64,000 nt of DNA from Arthrobacter sp. B3I9. GTDB taxonomy: Bacteria > Actinomycetota > Actinomycetes > Actinomycetales > Micrococcaceae. A model generated the notes under the pieces. The model was not told the DNA's origin, did not search any database, and saw nothing but the letters and a program-made list of their open reading frames with translations. The stretch is from assembly GCF_030816935.1 (NCBI RefSeq), contig NZ_JAUSYO010000001.1, positions 744,001 to 808,000 on the forward strand. Direction: 5' to 3'. The first letter of the stretch is position 1; the number at the start of each line of letters is the position of its first letter. Position numbers and translations under genes: made by a program. Of the stretch, positions 56,521 through 64,000 are shown one piece after another.

Positions 56521-57198
56521 ATGGCTTTTGAAGTGCTGGCAATTGCTGATGCGGCAAAGAGGTCGCTGGCTGACGTAGCGTACGAGCGCATCCGGGACCG
56601 GCTGCTGATGCTTGACATCAAGCCTGGCGACCTCATCAATGACGACGACCTCGCCAAGGACCTTGGGGTCGGTCGGACTCCGGTGCGTGAAGCCCTGAAG
56701 CGGCTGGAGCTTGATCGCCTCGTGGTTTCCTATCCGCGGAGAGGTACCTTCGCGACGCGGGTGGAGGTCACTGACCTTGCGTTCATTTCCGAAATCCGCA
56801 TCCAGCTGGAGCCTCTCGCCGCCTCCCGGGCTGCGCGGGTGGCAACGGAGTCCATGAGGGAGCAATTGCGCGCTGTGATGCGCGCTGTCGAGTCTTTCGA
56901 GACACGTGCGGCCTCCGTCGTTGAAACCCTGCGCCTCGACGCCCGTGTTCACCAGGGCATTTACGCGGCCGCCGCCAATCCCCACCTCGAAGATGTCCTG
57001 ATTCGCTACGACAACCTCGCGACACGGATCTGGTGCATGGTCCTGGACCGCCTTCCCGACCTGTCCCGCCACGTGCATGAGCATGTGGACCTGCTCCGCG
57101 CGGTTATCGACGGAGATGAGGCCCGGGCCGCGGAACTCGCGCGGACCCACGTCACCGGCTTCGAGCACGCTGTGCGCGAGGCTCTTTTCGCGGCCTAG
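56521..57198 (+). CDS. GntR-family regulator 2 of the betaine island (FCD)
   Basis: A 225-residue FCD-type GntR regulator, paralogous to the one at 50561. The winged helix spans residues about 18-85 (DLAKDLGVGRTPVREALKRL, YPRRGTFATRVEVTDL), then the FCD domain with RLDARVHQGIYAAAANPHLE and RHVHEHVDLLRAV as metal/ligand helices. The shared segment LEDVLIRYDNLATRIW near the C-terminus distinguishes this pair from the third GntR protein in the window (29094). It is divergent from the purU-dmg-fchA-folD operon and 200 bp upstream of glyA-sox on the same strand, so it sits at the centre of the putative regulon. A likely ligand is a betaine-pathway intermediate or glycine. Confidence 0.88.
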   Translation: MAFEVLAIADAAKRSLADVAYERIRDRLLMLDIKPGDLINDDDLAKDLGVGRTPVREALKRLELDRLVVSYPRRGTFATRVEVTDLAFISEIRIQLEPLAASRAARVATESMREQLRAVMRAVESFETRAASVVETLRLDARVHQGIYAAAANPHLEDVLIRYDNLATRIWCMVLDRLPDLSRHVHEHVDLLRAVIDGDEARAAELARTHVTGFEHAVREALFAA

Positions 57199-57217
57199 CC
57201 CAGGTCTCGGCACCAGA

Positions 57218-57251
57218 AACGGAGCGCGGCCCGGAAGGGCGGCGCTCCGTT
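57218..57251 (+). terminator. Terminator after gntR2
   Basis: AACGGAGCGCGGCCC (57218-57232) pairs with GGGCGGCGCTCCGTT (57237-57251) with one mismatch around a GGAA loop. It insulates glyA from gntR2 read-through. Confidence 0.8.
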
Positions 57252-57316
57252 CGTTCAAGGCCTCCGCCTGCTGCGCGGCCACGCTTGCATCTGCGGGCGA
57301 AACCCTCAGAAACCTG

Positions 57317-57380
57317 TTGACACCCTCCGGGCTCGGTAGCATACTTGAGTCACCAAACTAATATATCAACAGGATATTAG
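57317..57380 (+). promoter_or_regulatory. glyA-sox promoter with downstream operator dyad
   Basis: TTGACA (57317-57322), exactly 17 bp, then CATACT (57340-57345) form a near-consensus promoter with the start expected near 57352. CTAATATATCA (57358-57368), the same motif as at purU and fdhF, follows, and CTAATAT (57358-57364) is mirrored by ATATTAG at 57374-57380. A regulator bound here would act as a roadblock just behind the start. Confidence 0.75.
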
Positions 57381-57401
57381 TCAGCAGACTTAGGAGAAAT
57401 G

Positions 57402-58700
57402 ATGGTCGACGTTCTGACCCGCTCGCTCGCAGAGACCGATCCTCAGATCCACGCCGCTGTGCAGCAGGAACTCCTGCGCCAGCAGGGCACCTTGGAGATG
57501 ATCGCCTCGGAAAACTTTGCCCCGACTGCGGTCATGGAGGCTCAGGGATCCGTCCTGACCAACAAGTACGCCGAAGGCTACCCGGGCAAGCGTTATTACG
57601 GCGGCTGCGAACACGTTGACGTGGTCGAGCAGCTGGCCATCGACCGTCTTAAGTCATTGTTCGGCTCGGAATTCGCCAATGTGCAGCCCCATTCAGGCGC
57701 TCAGGCCAACGCAGCGGCGATGTTCGCACTCATCCAGCCCGGCGACACCATCCTGGGGCTGAACCTGGCACACGGTGGCCACTTGACACACGGGATGCGG
57801 ATCAACTTCTCCGGCAAGCTCTACAAAGTGGTCCCGTACGGAGTCGGCGAAGACACCATGCTGATTGACATGGCTGAAGTCGAGCGACTGGCGGTTGAGA
57901 ACAAGCCGAAGCTGATCGTCGCCGGCTGGTCCGCTTACTCCCGGCAGCTGGACTTCGCCGAGTTCCGCCGTATCGCGGACTTGGTAGGTGCCTACCTGAT
58001 GGTGGACATGGCGCATTTCGCCGGCCTGGTGGCCGCAGGGCTCCACCCCAACCCCGTGCCTCACGCCCACATCATCACGAGCACCACCCACAAGACCCTT
58101 GGCGGCCCGCGGGGTGGTGTGATCCTTACCAACGACGCCGACATCGCCAAGAAGGTCAACTCCGCGGTGTTCCCCGGACAGCAGGGTGGCCCCCTGGAGC
58201 ACGTCATCGCCGCCAAGGCTGTTGCGTTCAAGCTCGCTGCTGAGCCCGCTTTCCGCGACCGCCAGGAGCGCACCCTGGAAGGCGCCCGCATCATCGCAGA
58301 ACGCATGCTGTCCACCGACGTTGCAGAGTCCGGCGTGACCGTAGTCAGTGGTGGCACTGACGTGCACCTGGTTCTGGTGGATCTGCGCAATTCGGAACTG
58401 GACGGCCAGCAGGGCGAAGACCGCCTGCACCGGATCGGCATCACGGTCAACCGCAATGCCGTGCCTTTCGACCCGCGTCCGCCGATGGTCTCTTCCGGTC
58501 TTCGTATCGGCACGCCGGCACTGGCCGCGCGTGGCTTCGGAAAGGCAGAATTCACCGAGGTCGCGGACATTATCGCCGCAGCACTCAAGCGCGAGTTCAG
58601 CGACGAGACCGTGGCGGAACTCCGGCAGCGGGTTGAAATCCTGGCCGGAAAGTTCCCCCTCTACCCGAACCTCTCCTCTGACGCGACCGAGGTGGCATGA
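57402..58700 (+). CDS. glyA: Serine hydroxymethyltransferase
   Basis: A 432-residue PLP enzyme that combines glycine with methylene-THF to give serine. The N-terminal [20 protein letters not shown] and [21 protein letters not shown] are strongly conserved, and the PLP-binding Lys is in [13 protein letters not shown] near residue 228. Placed first in the glyA-soxBDAG-sdaA operon, it uses both products of sarcosine oxidase, glycine and methylene-THF, to make serine, which sdaA would then deaminate. ATG 57402 is preferred over the adjacent ATG 57399 because the AGGAG site then has five bases of spacing. Its stop overlaps the soxB ATG (ATGA). It is probably a catabolic second copy, not the housekeeping one. 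Confidence 0.96.
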   Translation: MVDVLTRSLAETDPQIHAAVQQELLRQQGTLEMIASENFAPTAVMEAQGSVLTNKYAEGYPGKRYYGGCEHVDVVEQLAIDRLKSLFGSEFANVQPHSGAQANAAAMFALIQPGDTILGLNLAHGGHLTHGMRINFSGKLYKVVPYGVGEDTMLIDMAEVERLAVENKPKLIVAGWSAYSRQLDFAEFRRIADLVGAYLMVDMAHFAGLVAAGLHPNPVPHAHIITSTTHKTLGGPRGGVILTNDADIAKKVNSAVFPGQQGGPLEHVIAAKAVAFKLAAEPAFRDRQERTLEGARIIAERMLSTDVAESGVTVVSGGTDVHLVLVDLRNSELDGQQGEDRLHRIGITVNRNAVPFDPRPPMVSSGLRIGTPALAARGFGKAEFTEVADIIAAALKREFSDETVAELRQRVEILAGKFPLYPNLSSDATEVA

Positions 58701-59917
58701 TGGCCGATCTGCTTCCGGAGCACCCGGAATTCCTCTGGCACAACCCGGACCCCAAGAAGAGCTACGACGCCGTGATTGTTGGCGGCGGCGGGCACGGTCT
58801 GGCTACCGCCTACTTCCTGGCCAAGAACTTTGGGCTGACCAACATCGCCGTCCTGGAAAAGGGCTGGCTCGCCGGCGGCAACATGGCCCGGAACACCACC
58901 ATCATCCGTTCCAACTACCTCTGGGACGAGAGCGCGGCCATCTACGAGCACGCCCTCAAGCTCTGGGAGATCCTGCCTGAGGAGCTGGAGTACGACTTCC
59001 TGTTCAGCCAGCGCGGCGTCATGAACCTTGCCCACACGTTGGGCGACGTCCGGGAAAGCATGCGCCGCGTGGGCGCCAACAAGCTCAACGGCGTGGACGC
59101 TGAATGGCTGGACCCGCAGCAGGTCAAGGAACTCTGCCCCATCCTGAACATCAGCGACAACATCCGCTACCCCGTCATGGGTGCCACCTACCAGCCGCGC
59201 GCCGGCATCGCCAAGCACGACCACGTGGCGTGGGCCTTCGCCCGCAAGTGCGACGAGCTGGGCGTGGACATCATCCAGAACTGCGAAGTCACCGGCTTCA
59301 TCAAGGACGGCAACCGCGTCACGGGCGTTAAGACCAACCGCGGCACCATCAACACTGAAAAGGTGGGTCTGTGCGCCGCCGGACACAGCTCGGTCCTTGC
59401 CGAGATGGCCGGCTTCCGGCTGCCCATCCAGTCCCACCCGCTCCAGGCGCTGGTCTCCGAACTGCACGAACCGGTCCACCCCACCGTGGTGATGTCCAAC
59501 CACGTGCACGTCTACGTTTCCCAGGCCCACAAGGGCGAACTGGTGATGGGTGCCGGCGTGGATTCCTACAACGGGTACGGCCAGCGCGGCTCCTTCCACG
59601 TGATCGAGCACCAGATGGCTGCCGCCGTCGAACTCTTCCCGATCTTTGCCCGGGCCCACGTGCTCCGGACCTGGGGCGGCATCGTGGACACCACCCTGGA
59701 CGCCTCCCCCATCGTGGGCAACACCCCGGTGGAGAACATGTTCGTCAACTGCGGCTGGGGCACCGGCGGCTTCAAGGGCACCCCGGCGGCCGGCCTCACC
59801 TTCGCGCACAACATCGCCACAGGCGCTCCGCACAAGCTGAACAAGCCGTTTGCCCTGGAACGCTTCGAAACCGGCGCCCTGATCGACGAACACGGCGCCG
59901 CCGCCGTCGCCCACTAG
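58697..59917 (+). CDS. soxB: Sarcosine oxidase beta subunit
   Basis: A 406-residue catalytic subunit of heterotetrameric sarcosine oxidase, where sarcosine is oxidised on FAD and electrons pass to FMN and O2. The FAD motif is [19 protein letters not shown] at residues 24-42. FMN is attached covalently to a His in this family, and the matching [12 protein letters not shown] places it at residue 174 (173 if counted from the second Met), as in the characterised corynebacterial enzyme. This hints that ATG 58700 may be the real start. The C-terminus has [14 protein letters not shown]. It overlaps glyA by ATGA and is followed by soxD, soxA and soxG. Confidence 0.95.
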   Translation: MMADLLPEHPEFLWHNPDPKKSYDAVIVGGGGHGLATAYFLAKNFGLTNIAVLEKGWLAGGNMARNTTIIRSNYLWDESAAIYEHALKLWEILPEELEYDFLFSQRGVMNLAHTLGDVRESMRRVGANKLNGVDAEWLDPQQVKELCPILNISDNIRYPVMGATYQPRAGIAKHDHVAWAFARKCDELGVDIIQNCEVTGFIKDGNRVTGVKTNRGTINTEKVGLCAAGHSSVLAEMAGFRLPIQSHPLQALVSELHEPVHPTVVMSNHVHVYVSQAHKGELVMGAGVDSYNGYGQRGSFHVIEHQMAAAVELFPIFARAHVLRTWGGIVDTTLDASPIVGNTPVENMFVNCGWGTGGFKGTPAAGLTFAHNIATGAPHKLNKPFALERFETGALIDEHGAAAVAH

Positions 59918-59954
59918 CGGCCAGCGGCCGACGCACTTTAGAAAGAAGACGCAC

Positions 59955-60377
59955 ATGCTGCTCATCTCCTGCCCCAACTGCGGCTCACGCGACGAGACCG
60001 AGTTCCACTACGGCGGCCAGGCCCACGTGCCCTACCCGGAAAACCCCAACGCGCTGAACGACCGCGAGTGGGCCGAGTTCCTCTTCTACCGGGACAACAC
60101 CAAGGGCGCCTTCGCTGAACGCTGGCTGCACAGCACCGGCTGCCGCCAGTGGTTCAACATGCTCCGCGACACCGTCACCTACGACATCCAGGCCGTCTAC
60201 CCGATGGGTATGCCGCGACCGGATGCCGCTGGTCAGGTGACCGCCGAAAGCGGCACTGCCAGCACCGCCGCTGACAGCACCACCACCGGGACGGCGGCGC
60301 CCAGCACCGCTGGAACCAGCACTGCCACAAGCACGACACCTGCCAGCACCACCGCCCCGGAAGGAGCAACCAAGTGA
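59955..60377 (+). CDS. soxD: Sarcosine oxidase delta subunit with low-complexity tail
   Basis: A 140-residue small subunit. Zinc ligands known from the family are present at the same numbers: Cys6 and Cys9 in SCPNCGS, His59 and Cys63 in [10 protein letters not shown]. The conserved body ends near residue 83 ([15 protein letters not shown]). It is followed by about 50 residues made almost only of Thr, Ala, Ser and Gly, so the protein is some 40 residues longer than usual. The tail is in frame up to the overlap with soxA (GTGA at 60374-60377) and probably is a flexible extension or repeat expansion. The subunit helps assemble the heterotetramer. AGAAAGAAG lies upstream of the ATG. Confidence 0.93.
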   Translation: MLLISCPNCGSRDETEFHYGGQAHVPYPENPNALNDREWAEFLFYRDNTKGAFAERWLHSTGCRQWFNMLRDTVTYDIQAVYPMGMPRPDAAGQVTAESGTASTAADSTTTGTAAPSTAGTSTATSTTPASTTAPEGATK

Positions 60378-63328
60378 CTTCCCAGAAAGCCCGCTTCGCC
60401 GCCGGCGGACACATCGACCGCACCATCTCCTGGCGTTTCACCGTAGACGGCGAGGAATTTACGGGCCACCCCGGTGACACGCTCGCCTCCGCCCTGCTCG
60501 CCAACGGGCGCATCGCCGCCGGCAACTCACTCTACGAGGACCGGCCCCGCGGCATCATGTCCGCCGGCGTGGAGGAATCCAATGCACTGGTCAAGGTGCA
60601 GCCACGCTTCCCCGGTCACGTGGCCGAGTCCATGCTCCCCGCCACGACCGTCACCCTGGTGGACGGCCTGAAGGCTGAGCTGCTCAGCGGCCTAGGCAAG
60701 CTGGACCCGGAGGAGGACCGCGCCGAGTACGACAAGAAGTACGTCCACACCGACGTCCTGGTGATCGGCGGCGGCCCCGCCGGCCTGGCCGCCGCCCGGG
60801 AAGCGGTCCGCACCGGCGCCCGCGTGATGCTGCTGGACGACCAGCCCGAATTGGGCGGATCGCTCCTGTCCGGGTCAACGGCACCCGGACTGGCTGAGAC
60901 CATTGAAGGCAAGCCGGCCTTGGAATGGGTGGCGGACGTCGAAGCGGAGCTCGTTTCCGGCCCCGAATCCACCGTCCTGAACCGCACCACAGCCTTCGGC
61001 GCCTATGACGCGAACTACGTGATCGCCGTTCAGAACCGCACCGACCACCTGTCCTCCCCGGCCGCGTCCGGTGTGTCCCGGCAGCGGATCTGGCATATCC
61101 GGGCCAGCCAGGTGGTACTGGCCCCGGGCGCACACGAACGCCCGCTGGTGTTCGAGAACAACGACCGCCCCGGCATCATGCTTGCCTCGGCCGTCCGCAG
61201 CTACCTCAACCGCTACGCCGTGGCCGCCGGGCAGCGCGTGGTCATCAGCACCACCAATGACAGCGCCTATGCCCTGGCTGCTGACCTGCGCGCTGCGGGC
61301 GTCAAGGTCGCCGCAGTGGTGGATGCCCGTCCGCAGCTCACCGACGTTGCCGCTGCGGCCGTCGAAGCCGGAACGCGGGTGCTGATCGGCAGCGCGGTGG
61401 CCAACACATCCTCCTCCGGAGAGGGCACAGGGGATGGCCGCGTGGACGGCGTCACGGTCCGCAGCATTAACGACGACGGCGAACTCACCTCGGGCATCGA
61501 GCAGATCGCCTGCGATCTGCTGGCTGTTTCCGGCGGCTGGAGCCCGCTGGTGCACCTGCACTCCCAACGGCAGGGCAAGCTGCGCTGGGACGACGAGCTG
61601 GCCGCTTTCGTGCCGAGCACCGTGGTCCGCAACCAGCAGATCGTCGGCTCCGGCCGGGGCAGCTTTGAACTCGCGGATTGCCTCGCAGAAGGCATCTCCG
61701 CCGGAGCCTCCGCCGCGATCGCAGCAGGCTTCGAAGCAACCACGCAGCCGTCCATCATCGGCGAACCGAAAGCCAGCGCACCCACCCGCCAGCTGTGGCT
61801 GGTCCCGGGGGAGCAAGGCACCCCGGACGACTGGCACCACCACTTCGTTGATTTCCAGCGCGACCAGTCCGTGGCAGACGTCCTCCGGTCCACGGGCGCC
61901 GGAATGCGGTCGGTGGAACACATCAAGCGCTACACCTCCATCAGCACCGCCAACGACCAGGGCAAAACCTCCGGCGTCAACGCGATCGGCGTCATTGCCG
62001 CCGCGCTCCGGACAGCCGGCGAAGCATCCCGGGGCATCGGCGACATCGGCACCACCACCTACCGGGCGCCGTTCACGCCCGTGGCCTTCGCGGCCCTCGC
62101 CGGCCGCCAGCGCGGCGAGCTGTTCGACCCCGCCCGCAAGACGTCCGTCCACCCGTGGCACGTCGCCAGGGGCGCCCTGTTCGAGGACGTGGGCCAGTGG
62201 AAGCGGCCCTGGTACTACCCGCAGGCCGGGGAGGACATGGACACGGCCGTGCTGCGCGAGTGCGCCGCCGTGCGCGAGTCCGTGGGCTTCATGGATGCCA
62301 CCACGCTGGGCAAGATCGAAATCCGGGGCAAGGATGCCGGTGAGTTCCTGAACCGGATCTACACCAACGCCTTCAAGAAGCTTGCCCCCGGATCCGCCCG
62401 CTACGGCGTCATGTGCATGGCCGACGGCATGATTTTCGACGACGGCGTGACCCTCCGCCTCGACGAGGACACCTACTTCATGACCACCACGACCGGCGGC
62501 GCCGCCAAGGTCCTGGACTGGCTCGAGGAATGGCTCCAGACCGAATGGCCGGACCTGGACGTGCACTGCACCTCGGTGACCGAACAGTGGACCACCATCG
62601 CCGTCGTCGGGCCCAAATCCCGCGAGGTCATCGCCAAGGTGGCGCCGGACCTGGCCGCCAACGGCGGGCTGGAAGCCGAAGCCTTTCCGTTCATGACCTT
62701 CCGCGAAACCACCCTCGCCTCCGGCGTCCAGGCCCGGATCTGCCGGATCTCCTTCTCGGGTGAACTGGCCTACGAAATCAACGTCCCGGCCTGGTACGGA
62801 CTGAACACGTGGGAGGCCGTGGCAGCAGCCGGTGCCGAGTTCGACATCACCCCGTACGGCACCGAGACCATGCACGTGCTCCGCGCCGAGAAGGGCTACC
62901 CGATCGTCGGGCAGGACACGGACGGCACCGTCACCCCGCAGGATGCGGGCATGGAGTGGGTCGTCTCCAAGGCCAAGGAATTCATTGGCAAGCGCTCCTA
63001 CTCACGGGCGGACGCCCAGCGCGAGGACCGCAAGCACCTGGTCAGTGTGCTGCCGGTGGACGGGACGCTGCGCCTGCCGGAGGGCACCCAGCTCGTGGAA
63101 AAGGGCCGCTCCACCAACCCGGCCTACGGACCGGTGCCAATGGAAGGCTTCGTCACCTCCAGCTACCACAGCGCAGCCCTGGGCAGGTCGTTCGGCCTCG
63201 CTTTGATCAAGAACGGCCGCAATCGCATCGGCGAAACCCTGGTGGCCGCCGCCGGCGACCAGCTGGTGGACGTCGTCGTCGCAGAAACCGTACTCTTTGA
63301 CCCCGAAGGAACCCGCAAAGATGGCTGA
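60374..63328 (+). CDS. soxA: Sarcosine oxidase alpha subunit
   Basis: A 984-residue subunit of heterotetrameric sarcosine oxidase. The N-terminal ferredoxin-like fold (about residues 20-100, [19 protein letters not shown]) lacks cluster Cys. An NAD-binding Rossmann domain starts with [19 protein letters not shown] near 130. The C-terminal 400 residues form a GcvT-like domain ([37 protein letters not shown]) that binds THF and captures the methyl carbon as methylene-THF, avoiding free formaldehyde. The start is GTG 60374 inside the soxD stop. The soxG start lies 8 bp before its stop. Together with soxB, D and G it converts sarcosine from betaine and from creatine into glycine. Confidence 0.95.
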   Translation: MTSQKARFAAGGHIDRTISWRFTVDGEEFTGHPGDTLASALLANGRIAAGNSLYEDRPRGIMSAGVEESNALVKVQPRFPGHVAESMLPATTVTLVDGLKAELLSGLGKLDPEEDRAEYDKKYVHTDVLVIGGGPAGLAAAREAVRTGARVMLLDDQPELGGSLLSGSTAPGLAETIEGKPALEWVADVEAELVSGPESTVLNRTTAFGAYDANYVIAVQNRTDHLSSPAASGVSRQRIWHIRASQVVLAPGAHERPLVFENNDRPGIMLASAVRSYLNRYAVAAGQRVVISTTNDSAYALAADLRAAGVKVAAVVDARPQLTDVAAAAVEAGTRVLIGSAVANTSSSGEGTGDGRVDGVTVRSINDDGELTSGIEQIACDLLAVSGGWSPLVHLHSQRQGKLRWDDELAAFVPSTVVRNQQIVGSGRGSFELADCLAEGISAGASAAIAAGFEATTQPSIIGEPKASAPTRQLWLVPGEQGTPDDWHHHFVDFQRDQSVADVLRSTGAGMRSVEHIKRYTSISTANDQGKTSGVNAIGVIAAALRTAGEASRGIGDIGTTTYRAPFTPVAFAALAGRQRGELFDPARKTSVHPWHVARGALFEDVGQWKRPWYYPQAGEDMDTAVLRECAAVRESVGFMDATTLGKIEIRGKDAGEFLNRIYTNAFKKLAPGSARYGVMCMADGMIFDDGVTLRLDEDTYFMTTTTGGAAKVLDWLEEWLQTEWPDLDVHCTSVTEQWTTIAVVGPKSREVIAKVAPDLAANGGLEAEAFPFMTFRETTLASGVQARICRISFSGELAYEINVPAWYGLNTWEAVAAAGAEFDITPYGTETMHVLRAEKGYPIVGQDTDGTVTPQDAGMEWVVSKAKEFIGKRSYSRADAQREDRKHLVSVLPVDGTLRLPEGTQLVEKGRSTNPAYGPVPMEGFVTSSYHSAALGRSFGLALIKNGRNRIGETLVAAAGDQLVDVVVAETVLFDPEGTRKDG

Positions 63329-63959
63329 AACAGCAGCACCCGCAACCACCCGCCAGAAGGACCTCGCCGTGCGTGTCAGCCCCGCTGCCCAGCTGCGGGC
63401 AGCCTTTGAAACCGGCTCCGTGAAGGGCGTGGTGGAAATCAATGAAGTACCCTTCCTGACCATGGTGGGCCTCCGGGCCAACCGGGACAGCGACGCAGGA
63501 CAGCGCGTCGCCTCCGTCACTGGCGGCCTGCCCGCAGCGTGCGGCGGCGTCAGCGGTTCCGGGGACACCTCCGTGCTGTGGCTCGGACCCCAAGAGTTCC
63601 TGGTGGTGGCACCGACTGAAGCCCACGAGTCCCTGGGCGGCGGCCTGATCCGGGCCCTCCGTGAAGCGTTGGCTGATGGTGAAGGCCAGGTGGTGGACCT
63701 TTCCGCCAACCGCACCACGTTCGAGCTCACCGGCCCGCGGGCACGTGCCGTCCTGGAAAAGGGCTGCTCGCTGGACCTGCACCCCCGCGTGCTCAAGGCC
63801 GGCACGGCACTGTCCACGGAGATCGGAAACATCCCCGTGGTCCTGTGGAAGACCGGCGAGGAGACCTTCCGGATTTTCCCCCGCGCCTCCTTCGCTGATT
63901 TCCTGGGCCGCTGGCTCCTCGACGCCATGCGGGAGTTCGCCTCTCCCGAGGTCCCCTAA
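63321..63959 (+). CDS. soxG: Sarcosine oxidase gamma subunit
   Basis: A 212-residue GcvT-related subunit without THF chemistry of its own, which packs against the alpha subunit in the heterotetramer. Family features are [32 protein letters not shown] and [28 protein letters not shown], split here by motif. The start ATG 63321 overlaps the end of soxA by eight bases. It is followed by the start of sdaA, with TAA and ATG directly abutting. Confidence 0.94.
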   Translation: MAETAAPATTRQKDLAVRVSPAAQLRAAFETGSVKGVVEINEVPFLTMVGLRANRDSDAGQRVASVTGGLPAACGGVSGSGDTSVLWLGPQEFLVVAPTEAHESLGGGLIRALREALADGEGQVVDLSANRTTFELTGPRARAVLEKGCSLDLHPRVLKAGTALSTEIGNIPVVLWKTGEETFRIFPRASFADFLGRWLLDAMREFASPEVP

Positions 63960-64000
63960 ATGGCCCTCAGCGTCCTGGACCTGTTTTCCGTTGGCATCGG
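63960..64000 (+). CDS. sdaA: L-serine dehydratase, 5' end only
   Basis: The ATG directly follows the soxG stop codon. The 13 full codons in the window read MALSVLDLFSVGI, matching the almost invariant start of iron-sulfur L-serine ammonia-lyases (next residues normally GPSSSHT). The enzyme turns serine into pyruvate and ammonia, so it would finish the route from betaine and creatinine to central metabolism. The assignment rests on these few residues and on the operon context. Confidence 0.75.
   Translation, partial: MALSVLDLFSVGI

Noticed and set aside
57199..57401. Glycine or THF riboswitch before glyA
   Set aside because: The gap is explained by a terminator, a TTGACA-N17-CATACT promoter and the operator dyad; no folded aptamer-like core is seen and the expected 5' leader is only about 50 bases.

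Overview
The window is high-GC actinobacterial DNA. Codon use, several apparently leaderless starts (a -10 hexamer 6-7 nt before the start codon), and a dimethylglycine oxidase whose length and catalytic residue numbering match the Arthrobacter globiformis enzyme all point to an Arthrobacter-like member of the Micrococcaceae. I see no rRNA, tRNA, insertion sequence, phage gene or CRISPR array. It reads as one chromosomal segment, rich in catabolic islands.

Layout. 1-9.3 kb: the 3' part of galU, a coupled phosphomutase/SCO1664-family pair, a 54-bp triple repeat, a MoxR-type ATPase with a VWA partner, an Ldh-family dehydrogenase, an AI-2E-type permease and a sugar isomerase/epimerase-like gene. 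9.3-13.3 kb: an MFS exporter, a zinc alcohol dehydrogenase and a TetR-controlled paired SMR exporter. 13.4-19.5 kb: a choline oxidation unit (TetR regulator, leader ORF, betA, betB, APC permease). 19.5-25 kb: a creatinine unit (PucR regulator, NCS1 permease, creatinase, creatininase). 25-34 kb: a MOSC protein, an XRE-cupin regulator, an M20 deacetylase with an MHS symporter, and a GntR-controlled ABC importer with an FMN-dependent 2-hydroxyacid oxidase. 34-39 kb: a class II glutamine amidotransferase, an M20 amidohydrolase broken by two frameshifts, a D-2-hydroxyacid dehydrogenase and a DHA2-type exporter. 39-64 kb: a glycine betaine catabolic island.

The genes join into one route: choline -> betaine aldehyde -> glycine betaine (betA, betB) -> dimethylglycine (gbcA, gbcB) -> sarcosine (dmg) -> glycine (soxBDAG) -> serine (glyA) -> pyruvate (sdaA, cut by the window end). 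Creatinine enters at sarcosine through creatininase and creatinase. The methyl groups leave as C1-tetrahydrofolate, which folD, fchA and purU can turn into formate and an FdhF-like molybdenum oxidoreductase could oxidise. The H2O2 made by dmg and sox could be removed by the embedded katG. Import would be by the BCCT carrier and possibly the APC permease.

The most interesting signal is regulatory. Two paralogous FCD-type GntR regulators sit inside the betaine island, and a short motif, TRATATATYA, recurs in front of four separate units there (BCCT, fdhF/gntR1, purU-dmg-fchA-folD/gntR2, glyA-sox), repeatedly overlapping or abutting recognisable promoter hexamers. I propose this as a local regulon. 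Dimethylglycine/sarcosine clusters of this general type are known from Arthrobacter; the shared operator, the twin regulators, the leader ORF before betA and the formate branch are the parts that deserve attention.
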